Translations under genes and position numbers: made by a program
Part shown: piece by piece, positions 24,365 to 36,280 of the stretch
Layout: each line of letters begins with the position of its first letter
Position numbering within the stretch: position 1 is the stretch's first letter
The notes under the pieces: generated by a model
What the model was told of the DNA's origin: nothing
Database searches by the model: none
The model's input: the letters and a program-made list of their open reading frames with translations, nothing else
Assembly (NCBI GenBank): GCA_001579985.1
Contig: LRSR01003250.1
Span: 1-55,776, forward strand
DNA: 55,776 nucleotides
From: Hypsibius dujardini
Lineage: Eukaryota > Tardigrada > Eutardigrada > Parachela > Hypsibiidae
Direction of reading: 5' to 3'

Positions 24365-24920
24365 ATTGTTAATTGTTTTACGAAATTCCTTTTCGATCTC
24401 ACCACTTTGTTGTTATAGTCTGACAGCGACAGTTTCTTTTACATTGAGCATGAATAAGTCTCTTTCCTCAATACAATGTGACGAATTCCAGAAGCTTTTG
24501 CTGTGAATTGTGCACTGTAATTTGAAGAAAATCGATGAAAAATTACAGTTGTTTGCCTTCCGAATTTTTTATATTCTCCGTAATGGTTCAGACAAAAATG
24601 ATGGGGCCAGGAATGGTACAGGTCAACAATTCGACAACATACCACTATGGGCGTGCAAAATTCTAAATACCTTTGTTCAGAAAAATTGGGACGCTCGATT
24701 TGTCAAAAGGCAATTTACTACCACAAGGTTACAGGCTATAAAAGTGCTGATTTGAGGCGGAAATAGTTGGCCAGAAGATTTCATTGCGCATGTGGTCAAC
24801 TATTTCCGCCTCAAATCAAAGCAGCCTGCAGCCTTGTGGTAACAAATTGAGCATCCCAATTTTTCTGGCCAGAGGTGTACTCCATTTTCTGACTATTTTA
24901 CAATGTCAAAAGGTTAGTTA
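24365..24920. other. spacer between H3 and the glutamate receptor
   Basis: Convergent 3' ends. The only recognisable content is the foldback element at 24678-24870. Confidence 0.6.
24678..24870. mobile_element. foldback element family 6
   Basis: Arms start CAGAAAAATTGGGACGCTCG and end CATCCCAATTTTTCTGGCC, with the inner arm GATTTGAGGCGGAAATAGTT repeated inverted as AACTATTTCCGCCTCAAATC. The left arm has an extra insertion of about 14 bp. Single copy in the window. Confidence 0.85.
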
Positions 24921-25501
24921 TCACATGAGGTATTTCCCCTTTCCCAAAGGTACAGTGGTCGAATTGGAAGCTTCATAATTGGATGGATGTTCCAGTGTGT
25001 CCTGAGACGGACGCACCACTGGTTTCTTGGAAGACCCATGCAGACGGACTGCGAAACGAAGGGCTCGAAGCATCTCCGTTGATACTGGCTCCTGCAGACA
25101 ACAGACAAAAAACAGTCCCATAATGTTGCTTTACTCTAACAACCTGAAAATAAATGAGCAGCACATGACGTACCCGGAAGTTTGAAGCACTTTTACGAGC
25201 TTTCCATACAAACTCCAGAATGGCAACGGCAAAGGAGAGCGCGAGTCCGGCAAGAAGGATTACGAAGACACCACCAACGTTGGCAAGGCCGAGCTCACTA
25301 GCTTGATCCTGCGGCTTGGAGACTTCACATTTCTCGCCGTTCTTAATATTTTTCTCCTTCCACCAGCGATCCTTGAGCACCTGCAGCTCGCTGCTCTCTT
25401 GCAGCTTAAGAATTGCTTTGGAAATTTCATCACGGTACGGGGAATCTGCATCGAAACACTGTTTTAGTCATTGGTCCAAAGACCACCACAATAAATAAGC
25501 G

Positions 25502-25580
<79 letters not shown>

Positions 25581-28424
25581 GGACAGACAGACTTACTTTG
25601 CGGTGTAGCAATCCCGAAACCTTTCGAGTCCAGCAAGCTGCCAATCTGCGTCAAATCACAGTCCCGGTAGATGGTGTACTCCAAAGAGGGCGTCTCCATG
25701 AGATAGGCGTATTTTTCTGTCTTGACCCGGTTGATTCCCGCCTTGCCAGTCTTCACAAAGTTCGCCTGATCTTGGCTCATAAACTCCCACATTCGTTTAT
25801 AGATGGGCAGTTTGGAGTCTTTGAAGAAGTTGTACGTGGCACCGCCGTAGTAGCAACCGTATTTGATCTCCGTCTGCTTGGAAAGGTCTTCGGCGCTCTC
25901 GATCGGCAGCTTCATGCGCTCAACAGTGAGGAAAGCCGCCAGATTGGCTGTGTAGCTGCTGATCATTATCTGCAAGCACATGGAGTCAAGCCGGATTTTC
26001 GACTGTCTCCGGCAAACGAGAGACATGGTCCGAATGACAAAATCGCCATTCAAAAGAATACCCACCAGTGTAAAAAACCACCAGCAGCCAGCGGCAACCC
26101 GCGTTGATACGGCCCGCGGTGCAATGTCTGAGCCTTGTTGCATTAGCGATCCCTGCAAAGGAAGAAAACACAGCGGAAGACGATAAGTCTAGGGCGTATG
26201 AATGGTCCGTCTGCCGGGCTTCATGACCTACCACAGTAAACCAGAGCGAATTGCAAATCGTGAACTGATTCTCCACAACATCACCGTCTTCATTGCAGGG
26301 ATGCGGGTTGTACCATTCGTACGGGCTGAATCGCGCAAGCACGAAAATGGTGATGGAAACAGCAACGTAGGCGGTCACCATATACATCCAGACGTCGGGA
26401 CTGAGAGGGTGCAGGAAGGAAAACAAGTCCGGCGGCTTCTTATCAGGCTTCCGGTACAGAATGCTGATACCCAAATGCTACAATAGAAAAGAGCGGTTAA
26501 AACTGAGCGATCACTGCACTGAACAAGGAGAAGAAAGAAAGATGAAGGAAGTGAACTGTTTTGACTAGATGCAGGCTACAACACGACATTGCCTAATTTA
26601 TATGCCCATTTTCGGTTTTCCGATGAACATAAGATGCAACATATACCACCCGTGCGCTTACCATGAAGGGCTTGGTGAAGTCCACCACTTGCTCGCGATT
26701 GTAGCTGATCGTAATGCCGCCCACCGCAAGGTCCGCGCGCTTGTCAATCAGTTCTCGTATGAGACCGCTCCACTCCTGCGTCTTGGGATCGGGGATGCCG
26801 TGTGACATATCTTTGTGCTCCAGCGTGTAATTGAATCCCACTTCCAGGGCAATCATGTCCATCAATTCCACCGCGTAGCCCTGCCCAAGAGAAAGTCGAA
26901 AGGTTTTCCTACAGTCGCAGTTATTCCTCCCAAGTTCATCTGCCATCGTGACTTGTCTGCATAGCTGCACTTAAGTACACCGACAATTTCGCAGGCTTAA
27001 ATCGCATACCTCGTATCGGTCATTGCCAATACGATGGAGAAAGTCTTCCTTCAGCATGACATATGGTTCCTCAATGACCGTGATGGCTCGCAAAGTCCGG
27101 TTGCGAATGGAAGCCGCCACCCGCATAACGTGCTCCGTATAGTTCCAAGTAATCAAGGCCCCGTGAGTTATATTCCAGGTGCCGACCTGGAAAGACAAAC
27201 ACATGGAACATCAATCGGTTGGACATTGAAATCTGTATTACAGATGCAAAGCGTTATGTTCTGCTTCTTCAAAACATACGACACAGTATGTCGTACACAC
27301 ATGGCCACAATACTGGGTGTTTGGCTCAAACTCGGGCCAACCACTTTTGCTTGCGCCTAGCTTAAGAATGGCTTGAACTCTGCCACCCAGTAATCTGGCC
27401 ACGTGTGTACGACTACTGGTACTAACCTCTTGAGGGCCATTAGCCAAAATCTGAGCCTAGCTTAAGAATGGCTTGAACTCTGCCACCCAGTAATCTGGCC
27501 ACGCCATCTGTGTAAGACTACTGGTATGAGTCATACTAACTCATACTTACCTCTTGAGGGCCATTAGCCAAAATCTGAACAATATCCAAATGGAAATCGG
27601 TTCTGGTCCGGTTTTCGTCGAACTTCAGCCGACCAGACAACCCACGAAGTTCCGTCTGGGCGATCTGGTCAATGAGACTGCGGCCTTGTGCCCAGCTGAG
27701 GTCGTCTTCGCAGCTAACTCGAACTGGATGTAGATCGGACACGTCCGAATTTCTGAGCGCTTTGGCAAGAATCATCACGCCATCATAAAACAACGCCTGT
27801 TCTGTCTGCAGAAAAATAAAATAAAAAATAAGGCCAAACGAAAATACGGCAGAGAAGGGTGCGTAGATGTAGTGAAGTACAATAAGTCATGAACCATTTC
27901 ACACGCTGGATGGGGTCGTTAAAAAGAGCTTCCATCTTTGGAGACATCCTCAACTTTAATGGCTCACCGTAATAACGAGTTCATCGGGCACTGTGGCCAC
28001 ACTGCCGGGAGTTATTTTAGCATACGTCCATCCGCGAGCGGCATTTCTGACGTTCGCCTGATTCGGATCAATCAGCCGGAACGCGGTGATGTTTGTGTGA
28101 TCGTGGATGAAAGCAGACAAATCGATGGTGTGAATATCCTGCATAAGGGATAGCGCAAGCAATTTAGAATGACGCTAAGTCAATACAGAAATAATGTGCA
28201 GAAGGCAGGAAAAGCCAAGGGATCTAGCAAGAAAGGCTTTACAATATTCCATCAACGAACTTGATCCATAAATATTGACAGTAAGTAAACAGATGAGTAC
28301 TGGTACTACAAAGCAAACAAGAGACAAGCAGGCAGGCGGCAGACGGACGGACAGACATACCGACAGACAGAGAGACAGACAAACCGCTAGATAACCAGCC
28401 AGGCAGACAGAAATGCAGACATAC

Positions 28425-28501
<77 letters not shown>

Positions 28502-30359
28502 ACTATAATGACTGGGTCACGGTCACGCTCACACAATCGTAACAAAAATAAACAATTCCTTGAATCCATCCATTACGCGGAAACAGATATATCAAGAACT
28601 AATCAAATAAACAAATGAAACAAAAAAGCTATGAGGACTAACCAGTGTGGTCAGCAAATATTGATAATAGGGCGATGTCAGTTTCAGCTGCTGTGCTTGT
28701 CGGAGGATATCCGGTACTTTGTGCGCCGCGCAATCGAGGATGATGTGGGACTCGCCGCTGGCCCGCACATCTTTCAAGACATCTAAGTAAACGAAAGAAA
28801 ATCGAATCACGCTCTCGAACCGACAGAGGAAGTCTGCACAGGGGCGACAGCACTTGCACGGGAGGGACTCACCATGGTAATCCGGCCCTTTCAGCTGGCG
28901 CAGCGAAATGCGCATCTTTGTGGCGCCTCTCAAAAGCTCCTGCAGTTTTATGATCCCTAAAATAGAAGAAAGAAATTTACATAAACCAAGTCGCGTTTCC
29001 CAATCCCTTGTCAAATACTCTGTTGCTGATTGGTGACTGCTAATGTTGATTGCTGGAAATGAATGCAGGCGCGCAGTAACAATATTTTCAGACACTCAAA
29101 GTCTCAAGTATCTTAGAAAATCGAAATAAATTTGCAATTAGTTACTTATCAACTATACAAATGCAAGTAGCGGGTACGAGTATGAGGGAAGGGCTCTGGA
29201 ATAGGCCACCGGGTGGCAGGGGGCACTCTGTCGCAAATTAATCAAAAACAGATGAGCCACCATATAGTCGGCGACCTTTATAGATGTTTTATAGATGTTA
29301 TAGATGTTTATAGAGATTTCTCTAACAGTCCAATCATTTTGGTTTTAAACATGTTCCCACAAGCCACACTGACCCTCATTTGTCTCATATAGGACGGTAA
29401 AGCTATTCCATTGCCACAGTTTGACGATGTCGTGATAGGCCTTGCTCAGCGCCCGGTAATCAGGGTAGACATTGATGGATAAGCTCTCATTAGGCGGTCG
29501 CAGGCGAAAGTCCCAGCGCGCCTCAATGTGGGGAATTTGCAGAGCTCCGCAGATCGATTGGATGTTGTGCGCGGCAAAGACGTCCTGAGGGCCCAGCACC
29601 GCCAGCACTTGTTCGTGCAAAATACGGCATACTGATAGGAAGAAGATAACATTTACGTTACAACGAAACGGGAATCGCTCAAACTATTCAAAGAGAAGAA
29701 AACAAAATTCGGCGCACTTTCTCCTAATCAATCAATCAACCACAGCAACAAATTAGCAACTTCAAGTTTAATGAATTCATCAATCAAATAGTAGGACAAA
29801 GTGGTAAAACCTCAACAGCGCCAATCCATCAATCAACAGCAGTACTCAATGAGTAACAAACCCTGCTTTGGTGCTCGAAACCAATCCATCAATCAACAGC
29901 AGTACTCAATCAGTAACAAACCCTGTTTTGATGCTCGAAACCAATCCATCAATCAACAGCAGTACTCAAGGAGTAACAAACCCTGTTTTGATGCTCGGAA
30001 AGAATCCAGGCTGGGGACATCATGCTTTTTGCCGTCCAACCGCGTTCCGGATATACGCAGACGGTCATCATCATTCACCCTACTGATGGCGTAGTCGAAG
30101 ACGTATTTCAAATCGGAATTGGTATCGTCGAAGAGGCCAACTGTGAAGGACAAGATAAAATAAGCTATTAGCAAGCATAAGAATGCGCAATGCACAGTCA
30201 GCCAAGGCGCACAAACTGTGCAGTGCGCACTTGGCACAATGAAAACTTACCAACTGCGGCGGTGTCCGGGAGCGCCGACACTGCCCTCATCACCATCAAT
30301 AATCCTCCAAGAATAATAAATAAACTCCATTTGACAGCGGGCAAGCACTTGATCGGCAT
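24921..30359 (-). CDS. GRIK: kainate-type ionotropic glutamate receptor
   Basis: Ligand-gated cation channel subunit. Fourteen exons join in phase: 30359-30251, 30140-29982, 29631-29374, 28956-28873, 28782-28643, 28138-27968, 27805-27551, 27186-27010, 26880-26662, 26477-26232, 26152-26066, 25969-25597, 25445-25174, 25091-24921, for 906 residues. A signal peptide (about 1-29) precedes the amino-terminal domain ([27 protein letters not shown]). S1 carries EEPYVML and [13 protein letters not shown] with the ligand Arg at about 513. M1, the pore loop (SLMQQGSD, with genomic Gln at the Q/R editing site, about 611), M3 ([15 protein letters not shown]), S2 with Glu about 727 ([10 protein letters not shown]) and M4 (about 814-839) follow. 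[19 protein letters not shown] and [12 protein letters not shown] place it with GluK1-3-like rather than AMPA or NMDA receptors. The paralogue number is not assignable. Confidence 0.95.
25499..25590. repeat. (GACA)n microsatellite in receptor intron 12
   Basis: About 22 uninterrupted GACA units between the exons ending 25597 and starting 25445. The uninterrupted purity suggests a recent or unstable array. Confidence 0.97.
27293..27565. repeat. MITE family 3 fragment with tandem duplication covering an exon end
   Basis: A short family 3 element (ACACATGGCCACAATACTGG ... TCTGGCCACGTGTGTAC, about 27299-27410) sits in receptor intron 7. Its right part plus the adjoining exon 7 end is duplicated: CCTCTTGAGGGCCATTAGCC occurs at about 27427 (copy) and about 27550 (true exon end). 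CTTAAGAATGGCTTGAACTC also occurs twice. The copy retains a GT donor (GTTAGT on the minus strand). Confidence 0.85.
28325..28500. repeat. GACA/CAGA-rich microsatellite in receptor intron 5
   Basis: Imperfect then pure CAGACAGACAGA run in the intron between the exons at 28643-28782 and 27968-28138. Confidence 0.95.
29173..29352. mobile_element. MITE-like element family 4, copy c (truncated)
   Basis: Begins GTACGAGTATGAGGGAAGGG, contains GGCAGGGGGCACTCTGTCGC, and ends about 20 bp from the receptor exon 3 donor at 29373. A small TTTATAGATG expansion is internal. Confidence 0.8.
29821..30000 (-). repeat. 60-bp tandem repeat spanning the exon 2 donor (3 copies)
   Basis: Three 60-bp units (CCAATCCATCAATCAACAGC ... 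CAAACCCTG..TTTG.TGCTCG on the plus strand). The right-most unit contains the real end of receptor exon 2 (29982-30000) and its donor GTTTGT. The other two carry near-identical copies of those 19 exon bases and the donor. Reading past the true donor meets a stop codon within the first unit. Confidence 0.93.
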
Positions 30360-30522
30360 GATGGAAGAACACCGGAGGAGCCAATTTAACCGGCGACAAG
30401 GCTCACGCAGAGTAATTGCACATAGTGCACCAAGCGGGCTGGTACTTTAACATGAGTCCCTGCACCCCGCCATGAGGTCTTGCCACTTTAAAGTTGCAAA
30501 GAATAACAAGCTCTTCTGTATT

Positions 30523-30602
30523 CCACACACACACACACACACACACATACACACACACACATACACACACACACATACACACACACACATACACACACAT
30601 GT
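30523..30602. repeat. (CA)n microsatellite
   Basis: ACACACAC runs interrupted regularly by ATAC. Confidence 0.95.
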
Positions 30603-31570
30603 CACATCCGCGCAAAAAGTGCTCACTCTCGTTCGTACTGGGGGGATGAAATGAAATTAGCGCATGTCGGACGAAATGATAAGAGTCCGTTTAGCCGGTG
30701 GGTGGTACCGTACACTATGTCAGGATGGTGGGTGGTACCGTACACTATGTCAGGATGGTGTGTAGCAATAAAACGGGATGGGTTTTCCGCCCGCAAAGAG
30801 AAGTGGATTTGGCATCTGGCTGAAAAGAGAGCAAATTGAAGTCGTCTTTCATTCGTGGAATAGATAATAGTCTGCCCTCAACTGAAAAGAAGGAAGTTAA
30901 AAAAAATCAATCGAAAAAGTGAAGCGAGCGGAATTAGTGGAAGGAACGACTTGCCGGAAATACGATTGATGGAACATATTACTCGTCCTATAGGAACGGA
31001 GTTTCCAGGGAAGCAAAGCAAATGGCAGGAAGATGTCTGAGCACTTGCCTTAACATAAAAATTGCACGAAAATGTATATATAGTTACTTTATAAAATTTA
31101 TCGTTGCTTATTATAGTTATATATAGTCACAAACCGTGCAATTATAAATACGAATAAATATAGTATGACCGGAACCAGAACACATGCGACATTGAACGAC
31201 AGTATGCATGAAAGCACATGTTCTACGGCGGACCGTCCGAAATTGAGTACTTACATATAAATATATATATATAATATGTACGATATATATATAATATATG
31301 CAATATATATACAGTATGTATAATATATATATAATGTATATACAGTATATATAAAATATAAATATTGCAGGTGCTCATATAAGCCAAGTGCTTCCCATTA
31401 CATTGGAGATGCGAGAGATCGTAAAATGCCGGGTGTGCTTGTGGAAATTACTTATGCAGCAAAACTGGAGAGCAGCAGCAATAACAAACACAGGACAACT
31501 AAATTGATAGAAGATGCCGCCGCCAAGTCGGTCGCGATCGTCGGTCGGCGGTTTAAAAGTGAAAGATGAA

Positions 31571-31650
31571 CATGTGTGTGTGTGTCTGTGTGTGTCTGTG
31601 TGTGTGTCTGTGTGTGTCTGTGTGTGTGTCTGTGTGTGTGTCTGGTGTAC
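31571..31650. repeat. TG/TGTC microsatellite
   Basis: GTGTGTGTGTCT units repeated. Confidence 0.95.
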
Positions 31651-32465
31651 GTGTTAGAGTTTTTTAATGGGGGACACAGAGTCAAAAAGTCGATGGCTGA
31701 TGTGAGACTGAAAAAGACCGACGGTTGGTTGGAAGCCTCTTGGAGAGGAACGGACGTTTCATGGTGGTGCATCCATCAGTAAAAAATGAAGGGGGAGCAA
31801 GCAAGTCGTCAAAGTCTCTCGCAAACAGCGCCCGCCGCGTCACAGAGGGGAGAGAGTGAGAGGGAGAGAGAGGCTAAACTGAAGCCTCTTTGGGGAGAGG
31901 ACGGGGAAATTAATCAGCGGCCCGACGGCTGATGAATGACATCTCCGACATGTATACCCCGACCGAGTCCTGGCGGACAAGAGAGTGGCTCATATTCATG
32001 TACACAGTTTACGTAACGACACGTCCCCCCAAAACCAAGTCTCGGGATGAGCCATGTCGTACTGCAGACCAGTATACACGTGCAGCGACAGCAAGCTCGC
32101 CAAGAAACAGCGAAGACTTGACACTTGACGAAGTGAAGCGAACATATACTTGGGTGTCACTTTCCGGTTGGGTCGGTCGGTCGGTCTGTTTTTTGCTTCC
32201 CAAAGAAGAAATCGTTTTTAGGTTGATTTACCGCTTAACAAGCTGACTTTTATTCGTGACACTTTCTCACGGCTTTCTACCCGTTAGATGATTTCTTTCG
32301 AAAATCCTTATGTCAAATGCCGGTCTTTGGATCATTCGTTCGGCTGACCCTTATCATAAGGCACTAAAGGTAGCCACAAAGAAGCCAAGAAAAAGCCAAC
32401 ACAAATGAACTGACAATATATATGAACTCACTCTCATTCGACATAAAGAACTGACAAAATAATTT

Positions 32466-32562
32466 ATACAGAAGTATATATATATATTGTGTATATATAT
32501 ATATTGTATATATATATGTTGTGTATATATATATTGTATATATAACTTATACTTCTGTAGTG
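32466..32562. repeat. AT-rich palindrome
   Basis: ATACAGAAGTATATATATAT at the left and AACTTATACTTCTGTA at the right form inverted ends around alternating TATATA/TTGTG sequence. Confidence 0.8.
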
Positions 32563-32855
32563 AGGTGGACAATATTGTGGGACTTACTGTGAACTTGTGG
32601 GATTTCGGCGGGAATTTGGGAGCACTGATTCATCGGTGTGTTGGACTGTACGAATGGCTTATTTTCTTGAAATCAAAGTTTCCATGAAATGTATTAAATA
32701 AACTGCAGAGGAACTGCTAAGTGCAACTAGTAATTGTTGAATTGAATGCCCGAGTTTAATTGAATTGTAAATGCAATTGGAGAATAAAACCTTCATGGAC
32801 TTTAGCAATCTGTATTCTCACTTTTTACGCTTTCGACGAGCAAACACCTGCGTTC

Positions 32856-33166
32856 ACATACACACGTGGCAGAGTTGGAGCCATCAGGGTGGTCTGAGTC
32901 TGAGCCACTCTTGGCTAGAGCTTGCTACTGCTTTCTCCTGGATCTCTGATTTAATGCCCGGCCCAGCGAAAAAATTAGATTGAGCAAGCTGCTCTATATT
33001 CCGCCAAAATAAACAAGTTCAATCAATCGATCAATCGAGTAAAGGATGCATGGTCAGCTGTGGTCAAGAGCGAGTGCGCGCGGTGCCACAATTCGGCTCG
33101 AACTTGAACCACCCTTTTTTGGCTTAAAGTCTGCCACCCAAAATTGTGGCCATGTGTGTAAGATGA
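32856..33166. mobile_element. MITE-like element family 3, copy b
   Basis: About 310 bp matching 11286-11604 over its length (GATTGAGCAAGCTGCTCTA, CAGCTGTGGTCAAGAGCGAG, CCACCCAAAATTGTGGCCAT). The left end lacks part of the terminal repeat. Located downstream of the mannitol dehydrogenase stop. Confidence 0.85.
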
Positions 33167-33243
33167 GACGGATAAAGCGTACTGTATGGCTAAAAGCGTT
33201 ATAGATGTAATAGTAAGTTTAGTGCTGAACACAACTCAACCGT

Positions 33244-35417
33244 TTAAGCAGAGTTCACGTATTTCTTGAGAGCACCGCTCGGTCCAGACGCATAGAATTC
33301 CTTCAGAATCTCATCCACCTGTCCGGCGAACTTGGCGTTGCCCGCCAAATCCGCCCCGAAAATCTCCTTGAACTCCAACAGTGCCTTAGCGTCGTCTTTC
33401 CCAGCCACCGCCGCAGCCTGAACCCGTGCTAACATGGGATCGATGAAGCCCAGCGGCTGACCCGTTTCATCCTTCGTCTGGCCCAGATAGTAGATCCAAC
33501 TGGCCACGGTGAAGCTGAGAAACTTCACCTTTCCTCCCGCTACCAGTGAGTCACGAACACAAGGCAGGACAAACTTGGCGATCCTGGCCGACCCTTCGGT
33601 CCCAATACGCAGAAGCTGATCATTGACAGCGGGGTTGGCGAAGCGTTCGATGACGGTGCTTTTGTAGTCCTCCAAATTGATTCCCGGCACCGGTTTCAGG
33701 TACGGGGTTACCTCTTCGTCCATCATCCGACGGAGGAGTTTGGAGATGTTGGCGTCGGCCATGGCCTCGGGAGCGTAACGGTGCCCGATCAGCATGCCGG
33801 TGTAGCAGAGCGCTTGGTGACTGGCGTTGAGGAGACGGATTTTCATCAGTTCGTAGGGTAGTACGTCTGGGGTCATTTGAGCACCGGCCTTCTCCCAGGC
33901 GGGTCGGCCTAATGGGAAGTGGTCTTCAACGACCCACTGCCGGAAGGATTCGCAGGTGACAGGCCATTGGTCGAGGATGCCGAACTTCTCGGCGACGAGC
34001 TTGCGGTGAACATCGGTAGTTGCGGGAGTGATGCGATCCACCATGCAATTGGGGAACGCTGCGTTATTCTTCTCCAGCCTGAAAGATCACAGAGAGAACG
34101 TTTTATTCCTAAGCTTCATGTCCAATTATATCGTCTGGCCCTGTGTCTGCGTTTATGTGTCTGACTGTCTGTATCTGTGTTTGTATCTGTCTGCCTCGTC
34201 TCTGTCTGTGTCTGTGTCTGGGTCTGTGTCTGTGTCTGTGTCTGTGTCTGTGTCTGTATTTGTGTCTGTATTTGTGTCTATTTGTGTCTTGGTATGTGTC
34301 AATATATGTATTTTGTGCCTATGTGTACTGTCGGCGTCTCCTCTTTTCTGTATCTGCGATTGCGCTTTTGTCTAGGTCTGAGACTGTATTGTATCATTGT
34401 ATGTCTACACTTAATACATTATGACAGTCCCTGTTGCGATATCCATCAGCACACATTGGGTTGACTTACCACAATGCCAATTCTGGATCCGCCAACTTCG
34501 CAAAGGCCGATATCATTTTCTTAGCCACATCTCCGTTGCTTTGCATGTTATCACATGAAAGCACAGTGAACGGCTGTAGGCCGTTCGCTTTGCGTTTCCT
34601 CAACGCCGCAAGAATATAGCCAAATGACGACCTTGGTGCGGCTGGGTTTGCGAGATCGTGCTGAATGTCTGGATGCTCGACATTCAGATCCCCCGTGCCT
34701 TCGTGGATAAAATAGCCGCCTTCCGTAATGGTCATTGAAACGATTCGACATGACGCGTCAGCCATCACTTCCATCACATTCGTGCCTTGCTCAGGTGCGT
34801 AAAGGTATTCGCTAATAGATGCAATTACTCGGGCTGAGTCACCCTGGAACAAAAAATTTACGAGTACAGCTAAATGTATTTTTTGTTGTCTGCTTCTGGG
34901 GATGTATGTTACGTGTCTGTGTATCTGCTCATCTGCCTGTCTGCCTGCTCCCCGCCTGCCTGTCTACGGGTTCATCTGTCTGCCTACATGTATGTCTATT
35001 TGACTGTCTGTCTACTTGCCTGCTTGCCTGCCTTACCGCCTGCCTGCCTGCCTGCTTGTTCGTTTGCTTGTCTGTCCGCTTTTGCTTTTCATTCACCCTG
35101 GACTATTCATTCCTTACCTTTTGATCTCGCTCAATTAAGGTGTAGAGACAGTCCTGCGCTTTCATGGCGTCCCGGGCAGGGATATCAAACGGCAGCAAGC
35201 CCACCCCAACCAGTCGCCATCTTTCGCCGCCAGCATTGCTTTGCAAAAGATCGTCTAAGTATACGGCTTGATGAGCGCGGTGGAAGCCGCCGACACTGAT
35301 GTGAACGATCGTGGGTGCGCCGGCCGGTGCTCGGGCGTAGGTGGGGATTCGTACATTGGGGAGGTTGCCGACTTTCGGGAGGTTAGCGAGATTAAGTGGC
35401 ACCGGTACTGCAGCCAT
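33244..35417 (-). CDS. mannitol 2-dehydrogenase (polyol long-chain dehydrogenase)
   Basis: NAD(P)-dependent oxidation of D-mannitol to D-fructose or the reverse, cytosolic. Three exons join in phase: 35417-35118, 34843-34470, 34078-33244, for 502 residues, close to the 493-502 usual for bacterial and fungal enzymes. The N-terminal Rossmann part carries HISVGGFHRAHQAVYLDDLL. The catalytic set in KIRLLNASH gives Lys304, Asn309 and His312, the same spacing as Lys295/Asn300/His303 of the Pseudomonas enzyme. MVDRITPATTD is another family signature. Fructuronate or tagaturonate reductase relatives are possible, but mannitol dehydrogenase fits best. The family is common in bacteria and fungi and rare in animals, so ancient horizontal acquisition is likely. 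Two introns with good splice sites show it is a resident animal gene. An acceptor-like CCACAG upstream of the ATG suggests a 5' UTR intron. Confidence 0.93.
34190..34275. repeat. (TGTGTC)n microsatellite in mannitol dehydrogenase intron 2
   Basis: TGTGTCTGTGTCTGTGTCTG run between the exons at 34470 and 34078. Confidence 0.95.
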
Positions 35418-36280
35418 TTGTCCTTCTTGCACGATGTCTTTCTGTGGCAACAACGGTGAGATAGACCGCGAAAACGTGGAGGAGTAAGCTGAAACGGAGA
35501 AAATGTGGTAGTGCCTTTGCAAAAAATGGCAAATGGAACAGCAAACGCGGAATCCAGGTGCCGAGACTTCGTGGGTTTGGCTCGGAACGCCGTCAACTTG
35601 CCTCTTACTCAGTACTATAATCTGAGTTCTTAAACACAATCAGCTGTTCTTGCGGGTGCTGCAGTTTCTCATTCCAACCAGGCGGTCGCAAAATGTTACA
35701 TAATCTGTCTTCTGATAACACGACAACAAACCAGATAAACTCTGAGATTGCTTTTTTCATCCACAGCGCCACCTATCGAGAGAATGATCATTCCACTATG
35801 CTTGGTCAAGGGAACGGTGCAGTGTCTTCAAATCGCATCAAGGAAAGCAGCTTACGAGGCCTTTGTGAGCTTAAAAGCATGGGCCGAATGTTTATTTACA
35901 TATTCTGCTGTAGCTTCCGGCTGTTTATTAAGCCCAAATCAAGTAAGGTACCGGTAATTGCAAGCTCAATTGAGATATTGAGTGGGGCACCACCGGAGTG
36001 TCGGGCTGTAAGGTTGGCCTATCTGGCTACTACTCACTTGGGCACCAGTTAAATGTCATTACCCTGGTCGGTAAACTCTTGATGAAAGAATAAGGCTTGG
36101 TAGAGTAATGGTCTTGATGCTCTGCAATAAAGACAACGAAGCTGGAATTTCGGGACCCGTAAAAATACACATCTGGGAGGTTCATATCCTCGTAGTACAG
36201 TACGCACCGATTGTAGGATGGAAAGTCGGTTCCAAATACCAACCATGATGACAATGCTACTCGTTGTACGTTAAAACCGA
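35418..36280. other. spacer upstream of mannitol dehydrogenase
   Basis: Probable promoter or 5' UTR of mannitol dehydrogenase and 3' UTR of the Ly6 gene. No other feature recognised. Confidence 0.5.

Larger units (their letters stand above)
30360..33243. other. 2.9-kb intergenic region rich in simple repeats
   Basis: No coding exon supported. It lies upstream of the receptor gene, so it probably includes that gene's promoter and any 5' UTR exon. Contents: CA repeats with ACAT interruptions (30523-30602), a 30-bp unit in tandem (GTGGGTGGTACCGTACACTA, about 30698-30760), TATATA-rich sequence (31255-31370), a TG/TGTC run (31571-31650), a GA-rich stretch (31845-31875), an AT palindrome (32466-32562) and MITE family 3 copy b (32856-33166). 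Confidence 0.7.

Noticed and set aside
34143-34464. Cys/Val/Leu-rich plus-strand ORFs
   Set aside because: They come from the TGTGTC microsatellite in a mannitol dehydrogenase intron.
33244-35417. Bacterial contamination as explanation for mannitol dehydrogenase
   Set aside because: The gene has two phase-correct spliceosomal introns and lies between animal genes on one contig.
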